A program made the translations under genes and the position numbers. Under the pieces are notes generated by a model. The model had not been told where the DNA came from and made no database searches. It saw nothing but the letters and a program-made list of their open reading frames with translations. DNA of 64,000 bases, taken from Cytobacillus oceanisediminis (GTDB lineage: Bacteria > Bacillota > Bacilli > Bacillales > Cytobacillaceae). Location of the stretch: the NCBI RefSeq assembly GCF_003182355.1, contig NZ_QGTW01000007.1, positions 206,723-270,722 of the forward strand, given 5' to 3'. Shown one piece after another: positions 34,467 to 43,232 of this stretch; within the stretch, counting starts at the first letter, position 1, and every line of letters starts with the position of its first letter.

Positions 34467-35192
34467 ATGGATGCTTTTATTGATTTGCTTAAGGTGTATG
34501 GAAGAATCTATACGATTTTGCCGTTATTATTAGCTGTCACATTAATTATGGGAAAAAGATCCATAGGAGAGCTGCCGGTCTTTGATTTTTTAGTCATCCT
34601 GACCCTGGGCTCCGTAGTGGGTGCCGACATAGCCGAACCAAAGGTTAATCACCTCTTCACCATGTTCGCAGTGATTGGTATCGCCTCGCTGCAAATGCTC
34701 ATATCCTATTTAAAAATTAAAAATAGGAAGTTTGGAAAACTGGTCACATTTGAGCCAACCATCGTCATTTACAAAGGACAGTTTCTGGTCAAAAATATGA
34801 GAACCATTAAATATTCGATTGATAATGTGCTGCAAATGCTGCATGAGAAAAATGTGTTTAATTTAAAAGATGTTGAAATGGCTATGATTGAAGCAAGTGG
34901 AGAGCTTTCTGTAAAATTAATACCACAAAAAGAAACGGCTCGGGTTGAGCATTTTACATCCCCTATTAGGGACAGCAGCTGGGAACTCCCCATTATCGTC
35001 GATGGAATTGTTTATAGAAATGTCATGCGGCGGGAAAACATTAGTGAAGAGTGGCTTAAGCAGGAATTGTTAAAAATGCAGATTAAAAACCTTGAGGATG
35101 TATTTTATGCAGCTGTAAATAAGCAAAGAGAACTTCATATTTCATTAAAAGATGATAAAAATAAACCGGAGGAGCCGCTCCTTTTCCATTAG
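34467..35192 (+). CDS. DUF421 (YetF/YrbG-type) membrane protein
   Basis: A 241-residue protein with three N-terminal membrane segments (about 12-27, 38-55, 62-80) and a C-terminal cytoplasmic domain typical of DUF421. Motifs are MGKRSIGELPVFDFLVILTLGSVVGA and LLKMQIKNLEDVFYAAVNKQ. The C-terminal duplicated domain resembles that of spore germination-related YetF proteins; molecular function is unknown. The start at 34467 follows GGGGTG. It converges on the antiporter gene. Confidence 0.88.
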   Translation: MDAFIDLLKVYGRIYTILPLLLAVTLIMGKRSIGELPVFDFLVILTLGSVVGADIAEPKVNHLFTMFAVIGIASLQMLISYLKIKNRKFGKLVTFEPTIVIYKGQFLVKNMRTIKYSIDNVLQMLHEKNVFNLKDVEMAMIEASGELSVKLIPQKETARVEHFTSPIRDSSWELPIIVDGIVYRNVMRRENISEEWLKQELLKMQIKNLEDVFYAAVNKQRELHISLKDDKNKPEEPLLFH

Positions 35193-35213
35193 GGAAAATG
35201 CGGCTTCCCAGGT

Positions 35214-36365
35214 CTATGCTTGTCTCTCCTGCTGTTTTTTAGTCAGCCATGATTGCAGGCGAGGTGCTAATTGGAACAGCAGCATTCCAATTAAAGCGGC
35301 AATTAAGATATATGCACCCGCAAATACCTTAAGTCCTCCTGTTGCCAATCCTGCAATAATAACAGAGAATTCTCCCCTTGAGGCCAATGAAAAACCCGAC
35401 TTGAGAGAATCCGTTTTAGATAATCCATACCATTTTCCGCCGAAATACCCAACAGCCAGCTTATGGATGATTGACCATAAAACGATAACACCCAGGAGCC
35501 CTAGAGACGGCACATCTTCTTTAAATTCCAGTGAAAGGCCAAAGTTAAGGAAGAAGAAGGGGAGAAAGAGGTTTCTGACTGGAAAAACAACTTCTTCAAC
35601 TTTATCCTTTACGACAGTTCCGGCAAGCATGATTCCAGCCAGAAAAGCGCCAATAACCTCTGAAAGTCCAAGGAAAACCGCAAATCCGCCATAGGTAATC
35701 GCTACTCCCAAAACCAAAATTAAAAAGGAATCTTCATTGGCAACCTTTTTCATCCAATGCTGTGCTTTATGAAGTACAATTCTGCTCATCCATATAGCTA
35801 TGCCCGCTAAGAGGGCAACTTTTAGAAAAATTAATAGAAAATCCATAAATGAGAAGCTTTCCCCGCTTAAGCCAATTAACACCGTCACGAGGATGGGGGC
35901 GACAAGGTCTTCAAAAATTAATAGGGAAAGCATATATTCGGAATCTTTGTCTTCTAGGCGATTTTTGCTTTCCAGAAGCTTGACCGTAATAGAGGAACTT
36001 GTAGCATAAACAACTCCGCCGATTAATAACGATTCAAATAAGTTTTGACCAGCAATATAGGCAATTGCCGTGGTCACTCCCACACCAAGCAGGACATCCA
36101 AGAGCCCTGGCTTCCAAACTTTATTTCCGTTTTTTCTTAATTCACGAATGGAAAATTTCATTCCAAGCAGGAAGAATAGAAGGATTAGACCTATCTCCCC
36201 TGCAACTTCAATTACCTTTGTATCCGGGAAATATCCGAAAAAGCCGATTCCGGCTCCTAAGATAATATAAATTACAATATCGGGTATCCTTAATATTTTA
36301 ATTCCGATTAAAGCGGTTATAAATAGGGCAAGAAAAATTAGCCCTATTGCAAGAGGCATATTCAT
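35214..36365 (-). CDS. monovalent cation:proton antiporter (CPA2 family)
   Basis: A 383-residue membrane protein with about 11-12 segments. The CPA2 core is recognisable from GEIGLILLFFLLGMKFSIREL, LLIFEDLVAPILVTVLIGL with the family Glu-Asp pair, and LSEVIGAFLAGIMLAGT. There is no C-terminal TrkA-N/RCK domain, so it differs from KefB/KefC; it is closer in size to YhaU/KhtU-type K+/H+ antiporters. Ion preference cannot be told from sequence. Confidence 0.88.
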   Translation of the reverse strand: MNMPLAIGLIFLALFITALIGIKILRIPDIVIYIILGAGIGFFGYFPDTKVIEVAGEIGLILLFFLLGMKFSIRELRKNGNKVWKPGLLDVLLGVGVTTAIAYIAGQNLFESLLIGGVVYATSSSITVKLLESKNRLEDKDSEYMLSLLIFEDLVAPILVTVLIGLSGESFSFMDFLLIFLKVALLAGIAIWMSRIVLHKAQHWMKKVANEDSFLILVLGVAITYGGFAVFLGLSEVIGAFLAGIMLAGTVVKDKVEEVVFPVRNLFLPFFFLNFGLSLEFKEDVPSLGLLGVIVLWSIIHKLAVGYFGGKWYGLSKTDSLKSGFSLASRGEFSVIIAGLATGGLKVFAGAYILIAALIGMLLFQLAPRLQSWLTKKQQERQA

Positions 36366-36837
36366 ATGCAGTATATCATCCTTTTTGTAAGCTATATTTT
36401 ATGAACTATCCATACCCCTTTCCTCCTAGAATCATTCCTGTAAGTTAGGACCAATTTTGGATTTCAGGAAAATCACTGAAAAAACAAACTAAATCCCTAT
36501 GCTGGATTTTTTTAATTTCATTTTAATTGGATAATAGATTTGTGGACTGGCAATGGGATGAATTGATTGAATACGCTTTATGCTATTGTATGGATTTTTG
36601 CTTTGCGGAAATGGGTGGGGGAAATTGGAAATGTCATTATCCCACCATGCCTTTCTTTATCTTGGGGGACTTTCTGTATTTTTAATGCTATCTGACACTA
36701 CCCGATGTGGAGATATACCTAGGGAATCGATGAGCAAGTCAACCTGACTAAGACTCATATCACTTTTTCCATGATGGCCGTAAATATACCCTGCCATCAT
36801 TCTAATTTTTTTATGCAGATTCCCCAGAAGTCCTATT

Positions 36838-36882
36838 AAAGAGAATCCTGTACATTTCAGGCTGGATTCTCTTTTATATTTT
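36838..36882 (+). terminator. orphan terminator-like hairpin
   Basis: AAAGAGAATCC pairs perfectly with GGATTCTCTTT (11 bp, 15-nt loop), followed by TATATTTTT. No convincing plus-strand gene lies upstream. Confidence 0.6.
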
Positions 36883-37058
36883 TAACGAGATAATTGATAT
36901 TAAATTAAAATAGATTAACTCCATCTAATGGGTGGAGCTTAAAGTGGTCTGTCTTTTTTAAATCCCATTCTTTTAATCCACCACAAACGGCCTGTTGCAG
37001 CCTGGATCCCGTCCATCCCATTCATCCTCTTCCAATGGAATCAGTTTGATGTGCCATC

Positions 37059-37100
37059 AAAATTCGACAGGTACCTGGTACCTCAAGGAATTTGTCGATA
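37059..37100. repeat. GGTACC-T-GGTACC palindrome with flanking TCGACA/TGTCGA arms
   Basis: GGTACCTGGTACC (37070-37082) is flanked by ATTCGACA on the left and AATTTGTCGA on the right. It is related to the units at 19973 and 50106, but both flanks are present here. Confidence 0.6.
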
Positions 37101-37213
37101 AAAAACCAGGCTTTTTTACTGGACTTTTTTCATTTGAGCGTTTATTTTACTATAAAAAGGCAATATTCTTTGTATGAATAATTTTTAATATAATGGAATG
37201 GGATGGTGTTACG

Positions 37214-37408
37214 ATGGCAGATAAGAAGAACGTGAAAGTTCCTGATAAAGATTTAAATATTGGTGCGAATGTGTCATTAAACGGCCTGGTAACAGCTGTT
37301 TTTGATAATATGGTCCATGTCCAGATTGGCGCTAAGATCGTGACGGTTCATGTGAAGGATCTATACTCCGGAATAAATCAGTCTTTATTGAAAAACCAGC
37401 AGGCATAA
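37214..37408 (+). CDS. small conserved protein of unknown function
   Basis: A 64-residue protein starting MADKKNVKVPDKDLNIGANV. The central part GLVTAVFDNMVHVQIGAKIVTVHVKDL reads like a small beta-barrel (KOW/DUF2187-like) fold, but I cannot assign a family. GGATGGTG precedes the ATG; an in-frame start seven codons upstream lacks a site. It is followed by a good terminator, so it is probably a single-gene transcript. Confidence 0.65.
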   Translation: MADKKNVKVPDKDLNIGANVSLNGLVTAVFDNMVHVQIGAKIVTVHVKDLYSGINQSLLKNQQA

Positions 37409-37434
37409 CATCCACCATCTCTATAAGCATAATG

Positions 37435-37475
37435 CAGGAGGGGCAGCCCATAAGCTGCTCCTCCTGTTTGGTTTT
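37435..37475 (+). terminator. Terminator of the 64-residue gene
   Basis: CAGGAGG-GGCAGC and GCTGCT-CCTCCTG form a long stem around CCATAA, followed by TTTGGTTTTT. Confidence 0.8.
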
Positions 37476-37490
37476 TAAGGATTCCACTTC

Positions 37491-38708
37491 TTAAACTGGC
37501 TGCACTTGTTTAGCCAGAACTTCCGCAAAGCCATGGTCTCCAAGTATTTGATAAACAATTAGAGTGGTATCGTCCAATGAAGCCACAGCTTCCTCTGAAG
37601 CCTTTACAATTACTGCATCCGCTGAAACTCTTCCAAGGATTTCAAAGTCTTCAGGCAATTTTGCGTGGTCTGCTTCTCCAAGCAATGCCCATACAGGCAA
37701 TCCCCCCTCAGTCCCTTTAGCTTCATCTTCTTCAAAAACTGCAGGGAAATCATTTGTACCAAGATGGATCAAGTCCTCTACAATTGCGCTCGCTGTTGGA
37801 AACATTCCCGCTCCAGGCCCTTGGAGGCTTATATTCCCTACGATATCTGCATCTATCGAAACCGCGTTTTGTACTCCTTCAACCCTGTACAAAGGATGCG
37901 ACTCCCCAACCAATACGGGTTTCACTGTACATCGGACTGCATTTTTTTCCTTCTCAAGAGAAGCCACATGCTTAAATCTTAAGCCCAGGGAAGAAGCAAT
38001 ATAAATTTGCTCAATAGAAATATCGGTAATGCCTTTCCTTGTTGATTTCTCCCACTCCGGCGCCTTTCCGAAAACAAGTTCACTCAGGACGACCGCTTTA
38101 AAAAAAGCATCATATCCCTCGATATCGTTTTCAGGGTCTGCTTCTGCGTACCCTTTCTCCTGGGCGATTTTCAACGCGGTTTCAAATGAAAGCTTCTCTT
38201 CGCGCATACTAGTTAGAATAAAATTAGATGTGCCATTAAGGATGCCTTCAATCCTCTCAATTTTATTGGCATTAAGCAGCTGCTTGAGAGTCTGGATAAT
38301 TGGAATCCCGCCTCCAACCGTTGCTTCAAAACCCAATGAGACGTTATGCTCTTTTGCCAGGGTTTTTAATTCACTTCCATGATGGGCAAACATCTCTTTG
38401 TTTGCTGTTATCACATGGCAGCCTCTCGTAACAGCCTGGCGCAAATATGTATAGCCTGGCTCCTTTCCAACGATCGCATCAATCACAACGTCAAGCTTTG
38501 GAAGCTCAATAATTTTTTGAAAATCATCAGTCAGAAGCACATCCTTATCAGGCAAACCATGCTTATCTACATTCTTAACGAGAATAGCAGATACCTTTAC
38601 TTCTTTTCCAAGTATGGCCTGAAGCCGTCCCTGATGTTTGTTTATTGTTTCATAAACACCTTTTCCTACTGTTCCAAACCCCAAAAGCCCAACTGATATC
38701 GCTGACAT
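37491..38708 (-). CDS. hom: homoserine dehydrogenase
   Basis: A 405-residue enzyme reducing aspartate-semialdehyde to homoserine, the branch point to threonine and methionine. The NAD(P)-binding motif is GLLGFGTVGKGV. The homoserine dehydrogenase signature is LNGTSNFILTSM...GYAEADPENDIEGYDA, with the catalytic Lys in DAFFKAVVLSEL. It is shorter than the roughly 433-residue B. subtilis enzyme, so the C-terminal ACT domain is reduced. GGAGGAATG precedes the ATG. It stands alone, without thrC/thrB, behind a SAM-I riboswitch, pointing to a methionine-supply role. Confidence 0.94.
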   Translation of the reverse strand: MSAISVGLLGFGTVGKGVYETINKHQGRLQAILGKEVKVSAILVKNVDKHGLPDKDVLLTDDFQKIIELPKLDVVIDAIVGKEPGYTYLRQAVTRGCHVITANKEMFAHHGSELKTLAKEHNVSLGFEATVGGGIPIIQTLKQLLNANKIERIEGILNGTSNFILTSMREEKLSFETALKIAQEKGYAEADPENDIEGYDAFFKAVVLSELVFGKAPEWEKSTRKGITDISIEQIYIASSLGLRFKHVASLEKEKNAVRCTVKPVLVGESHPLYRVEGVQNAVSIDADIVGNISLQGPGAGMFPTASAIVEDLIHLGTNDFPAVFEEDEAKGTEGGLPVWALLGEADHAKLPEDFEILGRVSADAVIVKASEEAVASLDDTTLIVYQILGDHGFAEVLAKQVQPV

Positions 38709-38756
38709 ATTTGCATTCCTCCTGCTTTAATAATGTTTCTTTCCAAGCCTTTAATA

Positions 38757-38799
38757 ACACAAAAAACCCCTTCTGCCTATAATAGACAAGAAGGGGTTT
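38757..38799 (-). terminator. expression-platform terminator of the hom SAM riboswitch
   Basis: On the minus strand AAACCCCTTCT and AGAAGGGGTTT form an 11-bp stem followed by TTTTTGTG, between aptamer and hom start. The sequence just before it can form the competing antiterminator. Confidence 0.88.
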
Positions 38800-38822
38800 G
38801 AATTAACGTACCGTTCATTCCG

Positions 38823-38931
38823 CCTTCTCATCTTCGGAAAATAAATTTCCTCTGAATTTGGCACCGGGCATTTATATGCTGGTTGCCGAGGCTTCATAGG
38901 GTCAGTCCCTCCGCCTCTCTTGATAAGAAGT
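38823..38931 (-). ncRNA. SAM-I riboswitch (S-box) controlling hom
   Basis: On the minus strand the aptamer runs CTTCTTATCAAGAGAGGCGG, AGGGACTGACCCTATGAA, GCCTCGGCAACC, GGTGCCAA and GATGAGAAGG. These are the conserved S-box elements, with the P1 helix formed by the two ends. Binding of S-adenosylmethionine should favour the downstream terminator and switch hom off. Confidence 0.95.
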
Positions 38932-39027
38932 TTTTCAGTATTTAAATTAATTAGATAAATCATAAACATTTAAATGAACCGCGTCAACCACTTTTTTAAA
39001 AATAGTTTTCATAAAATGCTTTCCCTA

Positions 39028-39660
39028 TTAATTATTTTCACGGGGGGGTTCGTAAATGATTTCCAGGAAATGCTTCAGAATCCTTGCTGTCAGCCCCCAA
39101 ATGACTTTGTCCTCAAAATAGTAAAATACCTCTTTCATCTTTCTTGTTTGCCAATTATAATTTTCTCCTCCAACTATTAAGTCAAAAGGAAAATTCTCTT
39201 CAGGCTCCACTTTAAAATTTACATGGTAAGTTTCCGGCTTTACTTCCTTAAGAAAAGAAAGCGGTACAGTAAAGACTTCTTCTACCTCCGCAGGATTCGG
39301 CACAATTTGGCTGGGAGTTTTAATAATGCCTGCATAAGGATAAATAATTTGCCCAAAAGAAATCATGTAATCTAACGGGGAAATATCTGTGATACTATCC
39401 TCGCTAATACCCAGTTCCTCCGAGGTCTCGCGGATAGCAGTATGCTCTTCATCCCTATCGCCAGGATCAATCCTTCCTCCTGGAAAACATACCTCACCAG
39501 GCTGCCTCCTCATTTTAAGAGAACGCACTTCAAACAGAACATGAATTTCCTCGTTTATTTCAACCAGCGGAAGCAAAATGGCAAATTTCGAAAATCGCTC
39601 ACTCCCTAAAATAACAGGGGTCCGGTCTTTCAGCTTTTTAGCCAGCTTCTCAATCTCCAC
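39028..39660 (-). CDS. Nudix hydrolase, CoA pyrophosphatase-like (YeaB/NudL type)
   Basis: A 210-residue Nudix protein. The Nudix box is GGRIDPGDRDEEHTAIRETSEELGI (G-x5-E-x7-REUXEEXGU form). The preceding segment LFEVRSLKMRRQPGEVCFPGG is the NuCoA signature, so CoA or its derivatives are the likely substrate. The start is GTG with GGAGGTGG upstream. Monocistronic. Confidence 0.9.
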   Translation of the reverse strand: MEIEKLAKKLKDRTPVILGSERFSKFAILLPLVEINEEIHVLFEVRSLKMRRQPGEVCFPGGRIDPGDRDEEHTAIRETSEELGISEDSITDISPLDYMISFGQIIYPYAGIIKTPSQIVPNPAEVEEVFTVPLSFLKEVKPETYHVNFKVEPEENFPFDLIVGGENYNWQTRKMKEVFYYFEDKVIWGLTARILKHFLEIIYEPPRENN

Positions 39661-39889
39661 ATATCCACCTCCAGCAGCTAGTTCCAGATAATAGAGTGTA
39701 TCCTTATCATACTTTATTTACATGGATTTATTAATTCATACGGCTTGTACCTATTAAATATTCGGAAATCGCGTATATTTTACATACTTGAAAAACACTT
39801 TATGCAGAAAACAATGCTATACATAGCCCTCTCTTAAAGCCATTTCAAATTTTCATAGTGTCATGTATGCTTCCTAATCTCTTAATAAA

Positions 39890-39915
39890 GTTTCCGAAGC
39901 AGTTCTTAAGGGAAA
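39890..39915 (+). promoter_or_regulatory. candidate SigB promoter of the general stress gene
   Basis: GTTTCC (-35, 39890-39895), a 14-bp spacer and GGGAAA (-10, 39910-39915), close to the SigB pattern GTTTAA-N13-15-GGGTAT. The family of the downstream gene supports stress control. Confidence 0.5.
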
Positions 39916-39950
39916 GTAAGAACAAAACAAGATTTTAGGAGTGAGAAGAA

Positions 39951-40790
39951 ATGAAGAAAAATATATTAATCGGAGGTTATGATACACAGCAGGAGCTCAA
40001 AGAAGCGATTGAAGGAGCAGAGTCCAATGGATACCAAAAGGAAAACCTGGTTATTGTCTCTAAAGATGGAGCAAATCTTAAAAGCTTTGCCGACAATTAT
40101 GGTGTACACCTAAAAATAGTCGGATCCCAAGAACTGGGCAACCAGCGCTTCCTTGACTCAGTTAAAGCTCTATTTATGGGCGAAGACCCCGCAGCTAGCT
40201 CGGGCATAGATCCTGATAAAAAAGACGGAACAAGATTTGATGAGCATGACGTGGATGAGTATGCCAGCATGGTTTTCGATGGTAAGTATGTATTAATCGT
40301 CGACCACTATGGAACATACCCCGCTTCCCAGAAGGAAAATCAGGTGCAGGCAGAGGAGCAAGCTGAAGCCTACCGGGAAAGTGCCTCAGCACGAGAAGAG
40401 GTACTCGAGGTAAAAGAAGAACAGCTGGATATCAAAAAACTAGCCGAAAAATCAGGTGATGTAGAGGTAACTAAAAAAGTTGTCGAGGAACAGCAAAATG
40501 TTGACATTCCTGTCTCACATGAAGAAGCTTTTATTGAGCGGCGTAAACCGGTAAACCCAACTGCAGGAGCCCAAACGCCTATTGACGAAGAAGAAACACT
40601 TCGTGTGCCGCTGAAAGAAGAAGTTCTGCAAGTAGAAAAAAAACCGGTAGTAACAGAAGAGATTGTAATAGGAAAGAGAAAAGTCCAGGATACTAAGACG
40701 ATCACCGAAAATGTAAAACATGAAGAAGTGGATATTAAAACACGGGCGGAACCGGACGCGGATGAGCCTTTAAGCAGGGACAAGCTGTAA
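39951..40790 (+). CDS. general stress protein: YflT-like N-terminus with DUF2382 (YsnF-like) C-terminus
   Basis: A 279-residue protein. The N-terminal about 125 residues (MKKNILIGGYDTQQELKEAI...) match the general stress protein 17M/YflT domain. After a charged helical linker (about 130-165) the C-terminal part matches DUF2382/YsnF (VPVSHEEAFIERRKPV-like, LRVPLKEEVLQVEKKPV, EEIVIGKRKVQDTKTI). Both domains are known from SigB-dependent proteins. AGGAGTGAG precedes the ATG. Molecular role unknown. Confidence 0.85.
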   Translation: MKKNILIGGYDTQQELKEAIEGAESNGYQKENLVIVSKDGANLKSFADNYGVHLKIVGSQELGNQRFLDSVKALFMGEDPAASSGIDPDKKDGTRFDEHDVDEYASMVFDGKYVLIVDHYGTYPASQKENQVQAEEQAEAYRESASAREEVLEVKEEQLDIKKLAEKSGDVEVTKKVVEEQQNVDIPVSHEEAFIERRKPVNPTAGAQTPIDEEETLRVPLKEEVLQVEKKPVVTEEIVIGKRKVQDTKTITENVKHEEVDIKTRAEPDADEPLSRDKL

Positions 40791-40963
40791 TAGTTTTTTT
40801 CACCTAAAATAAAAATGATTGGGATCTATAAGAATATATTTTCTTAGATAGGTATATTCATATCCATCTAACGGATTGGGAAAATTCTCCTGCTGGCATA
40901 GCATGGGAAGTATTTTCCCTGGCGGACTAGGAACCTTTTTAATTCCATATGGACGCATTTTAT

Positions 40964-40987
40964 GACCCCAATTTTGGGGTCTTTTTT
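40964..40987 (+). terminator. Terminator downstream of the general stress gene
   Basis: GACCCCA and TGGGGTC form a 7-bp stem with an ATTT loop, followed by TTTTTT. Confidence 0.85.
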
Positions 40988-40995
40988 CTGCGAAA

Positions 40996-41023
40996 ATAAA
41001 AAGAGAGGTTTCCCCCTCTTTTT
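40996..41023 (-). terminator. Terminator of yhbH
   Basis: On the minus strand AAAGAGGGGGAAACCTCTCTTT folds on itself and is followed by TTATTTT. Confidence 0.8.
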
Positions 41024-42194
41024 AAGCATACATTTTCTTTTCATCTTCTTGTTTAAAAAAGCTCTTCATCGCGTGGAATACGTCTGCTTTTTGCTTGAGA
41101 ATATAATATCGGAAATCGTCGTTTTTGATGTTTTTATACGCGGACATTAGAGTCGAGTGTCGGTTATACTGGTTGACTTCACCGTATCCAAACATATTGG
41201 ATACTTTCATTAGGTCTTCTACAAGCTTTACGCAACGGGCATTGTCAGAGGTCAGGTTATCACCGTCAGAGAAATGGAACGGGTAAATATTATATTTGCG
41301 CGGGTTGTATTTCGTATCAATTAGTTCAAGCGCTTTACGGTATGCAGAAGAGCAAATCGTTCCTCCGCTTTCACCCTTGGAGAAGAAATCCTCCTCTGAG
41401 ACCACCTTCGCTTCTGTATGGTGGGCAATAAATTCAATTTCCACCGTTTCGTATTTAGTCCTCAGGAATCGGGTCATCCAGAAGAAGAAGCTTCTGGCCA
41501 TATACTTTTCCCAGATCCCCATGCTGCCGCTCGTATCCATCATGGCAAGCACAACTGCTTTTGAATCCGGCTTTACAATTTCATTCCATGTTTTGAACTT
41601 CAAATCTTCCTTATAAATTGGGTGGAAGGCTGCCTTGCCGCTCATCGCATTACGTTTGAATGCAGACATCATCGTCCGTTTCTTATCTATATTGCCCATA
41701 AGCCCTGTTTTCCGGATATCATTAAATTCAATGTTTTCCACCAGGTTTTCATCCTGTTCTTTTTTCTTCAAATTAGGCAATTCCAGCTGTTTAAAAAGTG
41801 CTTCCTCAATTTCCATTAACGAAACTTCTGCTTCGAAATAATCCTCGCCTGCCTGGTCGCCTGCTCCCTGCCCTTTTCCGGGTCCTTTTTGGCTGCCGGA
41901 ACCATCGCGTGCCACTACATCTCCAATTTGGCTATCTCCATCGCCTTGGCCGACATGTTTATTTTTATCATAGTTATAACGGATTTTATATTCGTCCAAT
42001 GAACGAATTGGTATTTTTACTACTTCCCGCCCATTCGACATCACAATGTTCTCTTCCGTTATTAAATCAGGCAAATTGTTGCGGATTGCTTCTTGAACTT
42101 TATCCTGATGACGCTGCTGGTCATCATGGCCTTTGCGATGGAGGGACCAATCTTCTTGGGATATCACAAACTGATGGTTATTGACATTCGTCAT
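41022..42194 (-). CDS. yhbH: sporulation protein YhbH (DUF444, vWA-like)
   Basis: A 390-residue cytoplasmic protein of the YeaH/YhbH family. The N-terminal third is charged, with a Gly/Asp-rich stretch (about 80-115). The C-terminal half has a von Willebrand A-like domain with a MIDAS-type motif DTSGSMG (Asp220) and [14 protein letters not shown]. In B. subtilis yhbH is expressed in the mother cell with prkA and spoVR; in enterobacteria YeaH acts with the kinase YeaG. GGAGGGG precedes the ATG. Confidence 0.93.
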   Translation of the reverse strand: MTNVNNHQFVISQEDWSLHRKGHDDQQRHQDKVQEAIRNNLPDLITEENIVMSNGREVVKIPIRSLDEYKIRYNYDKNKHVGQGDGDSQIGDVVARDGSGSQKGPGKGQGAGDQAGEDYFEAEVSLMEIEEALFKQLELPNLKKKEQDENLVENIEFNDIRKTGLMGNIDKKRTMMSAFKRNAMSGKAAFHPIYKEDLKFKTWNEIVKPDSKAVVLAMMDTSGSMGIWEKYMARSFFFWMTRFLRTKYETVEIEFIAHHTEAKVVSEEDFFSKGESGGTICSSAYRKALELIDTKYNPRKYNIYPFHFSDGDNLTSDNARCVKLVEDLMKVSNMFGYGEVNQYNRHSTLMSAYKNIKNDDFRYYILKQKADVFHAMKSFFKQEDEKKMYA

Positions 42195-42511
42195 TTTAAC
42201 CCCTCCTTTAAAAATTAAATTTTTTCACACATTCCAGCCTTCCAACATACAATATCGCGAGTGTCAAAAAAAGATACATCATCCCTAAATCAGCAGTCTG
42301 CCTGCTTTCCAAAGACTCATTTCCCTGCCATAACGGCAGCTTCCAAAACCCATTAGGCTCCAGCAAAAGAAATGTTTATTACTTTATCTTATGCAAGAAG
42401 ACAAAATAATTTACAAATAATTTTGACAATAAGACGTTAGCAGCCTCTTTTGGACAAGCCCTTTTTTAAAAGGGGGTTGGCGCCCTAGGACAGTGCCAGT
42501 TATTTATACAA
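42195..42511. other. upstream region of yhbH without a recognised gene
   Basis: Non-coding, AT-rich. A hairpin AAGCCCTTTT/AAAAGGGGGTT lies at about 42458-42479. A CATAAGAT box on the minus strand (about 42390) could be a weak SigE -10, but its -35 match is poor. Confidence 0.4.
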
Positions 42512-42539
42512 AAATAAACCTCCGCTATTTAGCGGAGGT
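42512..42539 (-). terminator. Terminator of the 61-residue gene
   Basis: ACCTCCGCTA and TAGCGGAGGT form a perfect 10-bp stem, followed on the minus strand by TTATTTT; it includes the stop codon. Confidence 0.85.
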
Positions 42540-42714
42540 CTTTATCTTCCTTGTTATTCTGAATAGGATCAGGGTATTTACTATATTCTTCCTTTAATTC
42601 TTTATTGGTACGCAGGTTTTCCATCTGATTGCCCAGATTCTTCATCTCTTCAACGTTCTCTGCCATTGAGCTGTTTGTCGGTGTATAATTCTTGTCCAAT
42701 TCTTTCTTTTTCAT
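42529..42714 (-). CDS. small hydrophilic protein of unknown function
   Basis: A 61-residue, highly charged protein (MKKKELDKNYTPTNSS...KEDKDLR) rich in Asn, Glu and Lys. It has no membrane segment and is probably disordered or helical. AGAGGTGAT precedes the ATG at 42712-42714. Composition and position among sporulation genes suggest a small spore or stress protein, but no family is recognised. Confidence 0.6.
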   Translation of the reverse strand: MKKKELDKNYTPTNSSMAENVEEMKNLGNQMENLRTNKELKEEYSKYPDPIQNNKEDKDLR

Positions 42715-42827
42715 GAATATCACCTCTAGTGGTTATATTCCCCGATCTGGCTTGTTTAAACTTTTCCCTTGCTTTCGGTCATAAAAAAAGCAAACCCAAA
42801 ATATGATTTAACCAAAGGGGGGATTTA

Positions 42828-42965
42828 ATGAGCGAATTCCTTTGCTGTGACCGGTGTGGTGAATTATCCATATATGATCGGACTGCTTATATTGAAAATA
42901 AGCCAGTTTGTCCCGAATGCCAGGATAAACGAGACGATCTTATAAAGAAAGCTGAAGAAAAATGA
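42828..42965 (+). CDS. 45-residue zinc-ribbon-like protein
   Basis: Starts at ATG after AAGGGGGG. It has two CxxC knuckles, CDRC (Cys7, Cys10) and CPEC (Cys28, Cys31), 18 residues apart, the pattern of a small zinc ribbon, and a short basic-acidic tail. A clean terminator follows immediately, supporting a real gene. It may bind nucleic acid or protein; function unknown. Confidence 0.7.
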   Translation: MSEFLCCDRCGELSIYDRTAYIENKPVCPECQDKRDDLIKKAEEK

Positions 42966-42969
42966 TTGA

Positions 42970-42990
42970 GAGGCGCTCCGCCTCTTTTTT
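42970..42990 (+). terminator. Terminator of the zinc-ribbon gene
   Basis: GAGGCG-CTC-CGCCTC followed by TTTTTTG, five bases after the stop codon. Confidence 0.85.
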
Positions 42991-43195
42991 GTTTGGGATT
43001 TTTTTGATGCTCTTTTTACTTTTATATAAATTTAGGCCTTTATTTTCGCCGTTCTGTCACTCTTTAGACACTCAATGTGAGCAGTCTATTATACTAATTT
43101 TTAAAATCCACCCTTTGTTTATCGGTTTTCCAATATATTACTTTATTTGCATATTTTCCGATATATTTGCAATTTCCTCAAATGCTAACTGCATT

Positions 43196-43226
43196 AAAAA
43201 GCCTGGCAGCATTTTGCCAGGCTTTT
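43196..43226 (-). terminator. Terminator of prkA
   Basis: AAAGCCTGGCA and TGCCAGGCTTT form an 11-bp stem, followed by TTAA on the minus strand. Confidence 0.85.
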
Positions 43227-43232
43227 CAAAAT

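Larger units (their letters stand above)
36366..37213. other. 848-bp stretch without a recognised gene
   Basis: Contains only short frames. The best is a 38-codon frame at 36631-36747 with GGGGG upstream, not convincing. Two landmarks are seen: a terminator-like hairpin at 36838-36882 and a GGTACC palindrome at 37070-37082. It may be a remnant of deleted genes. Confidence 0.5.

Noticed and set aside
35152..35694. A 180-codon plus-strand frame
   Set aside because: It is antisense to the cation/proton antiporter gene and low in recognisable motifs.
36631..36747. A 38-codon plus-strand frame with GGGGG upstream
   Set aside because: Short, no family resemblance, spacing of the purine tract is poor; kept only as part of the gene-free stretch.
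38709..39027. T-box leader for hom
   Set aside because: No T-box specifier or conserved TGGNACCGCG-like sequence; the elements are those of a SAM-I riboswitch.
40370..40783. A 137-codon minus-strand frame
   Set aside because: It is antisense to the general stress gene, Ser-rich from reverse-reading of Glu/Lys codons, with no site upstream.
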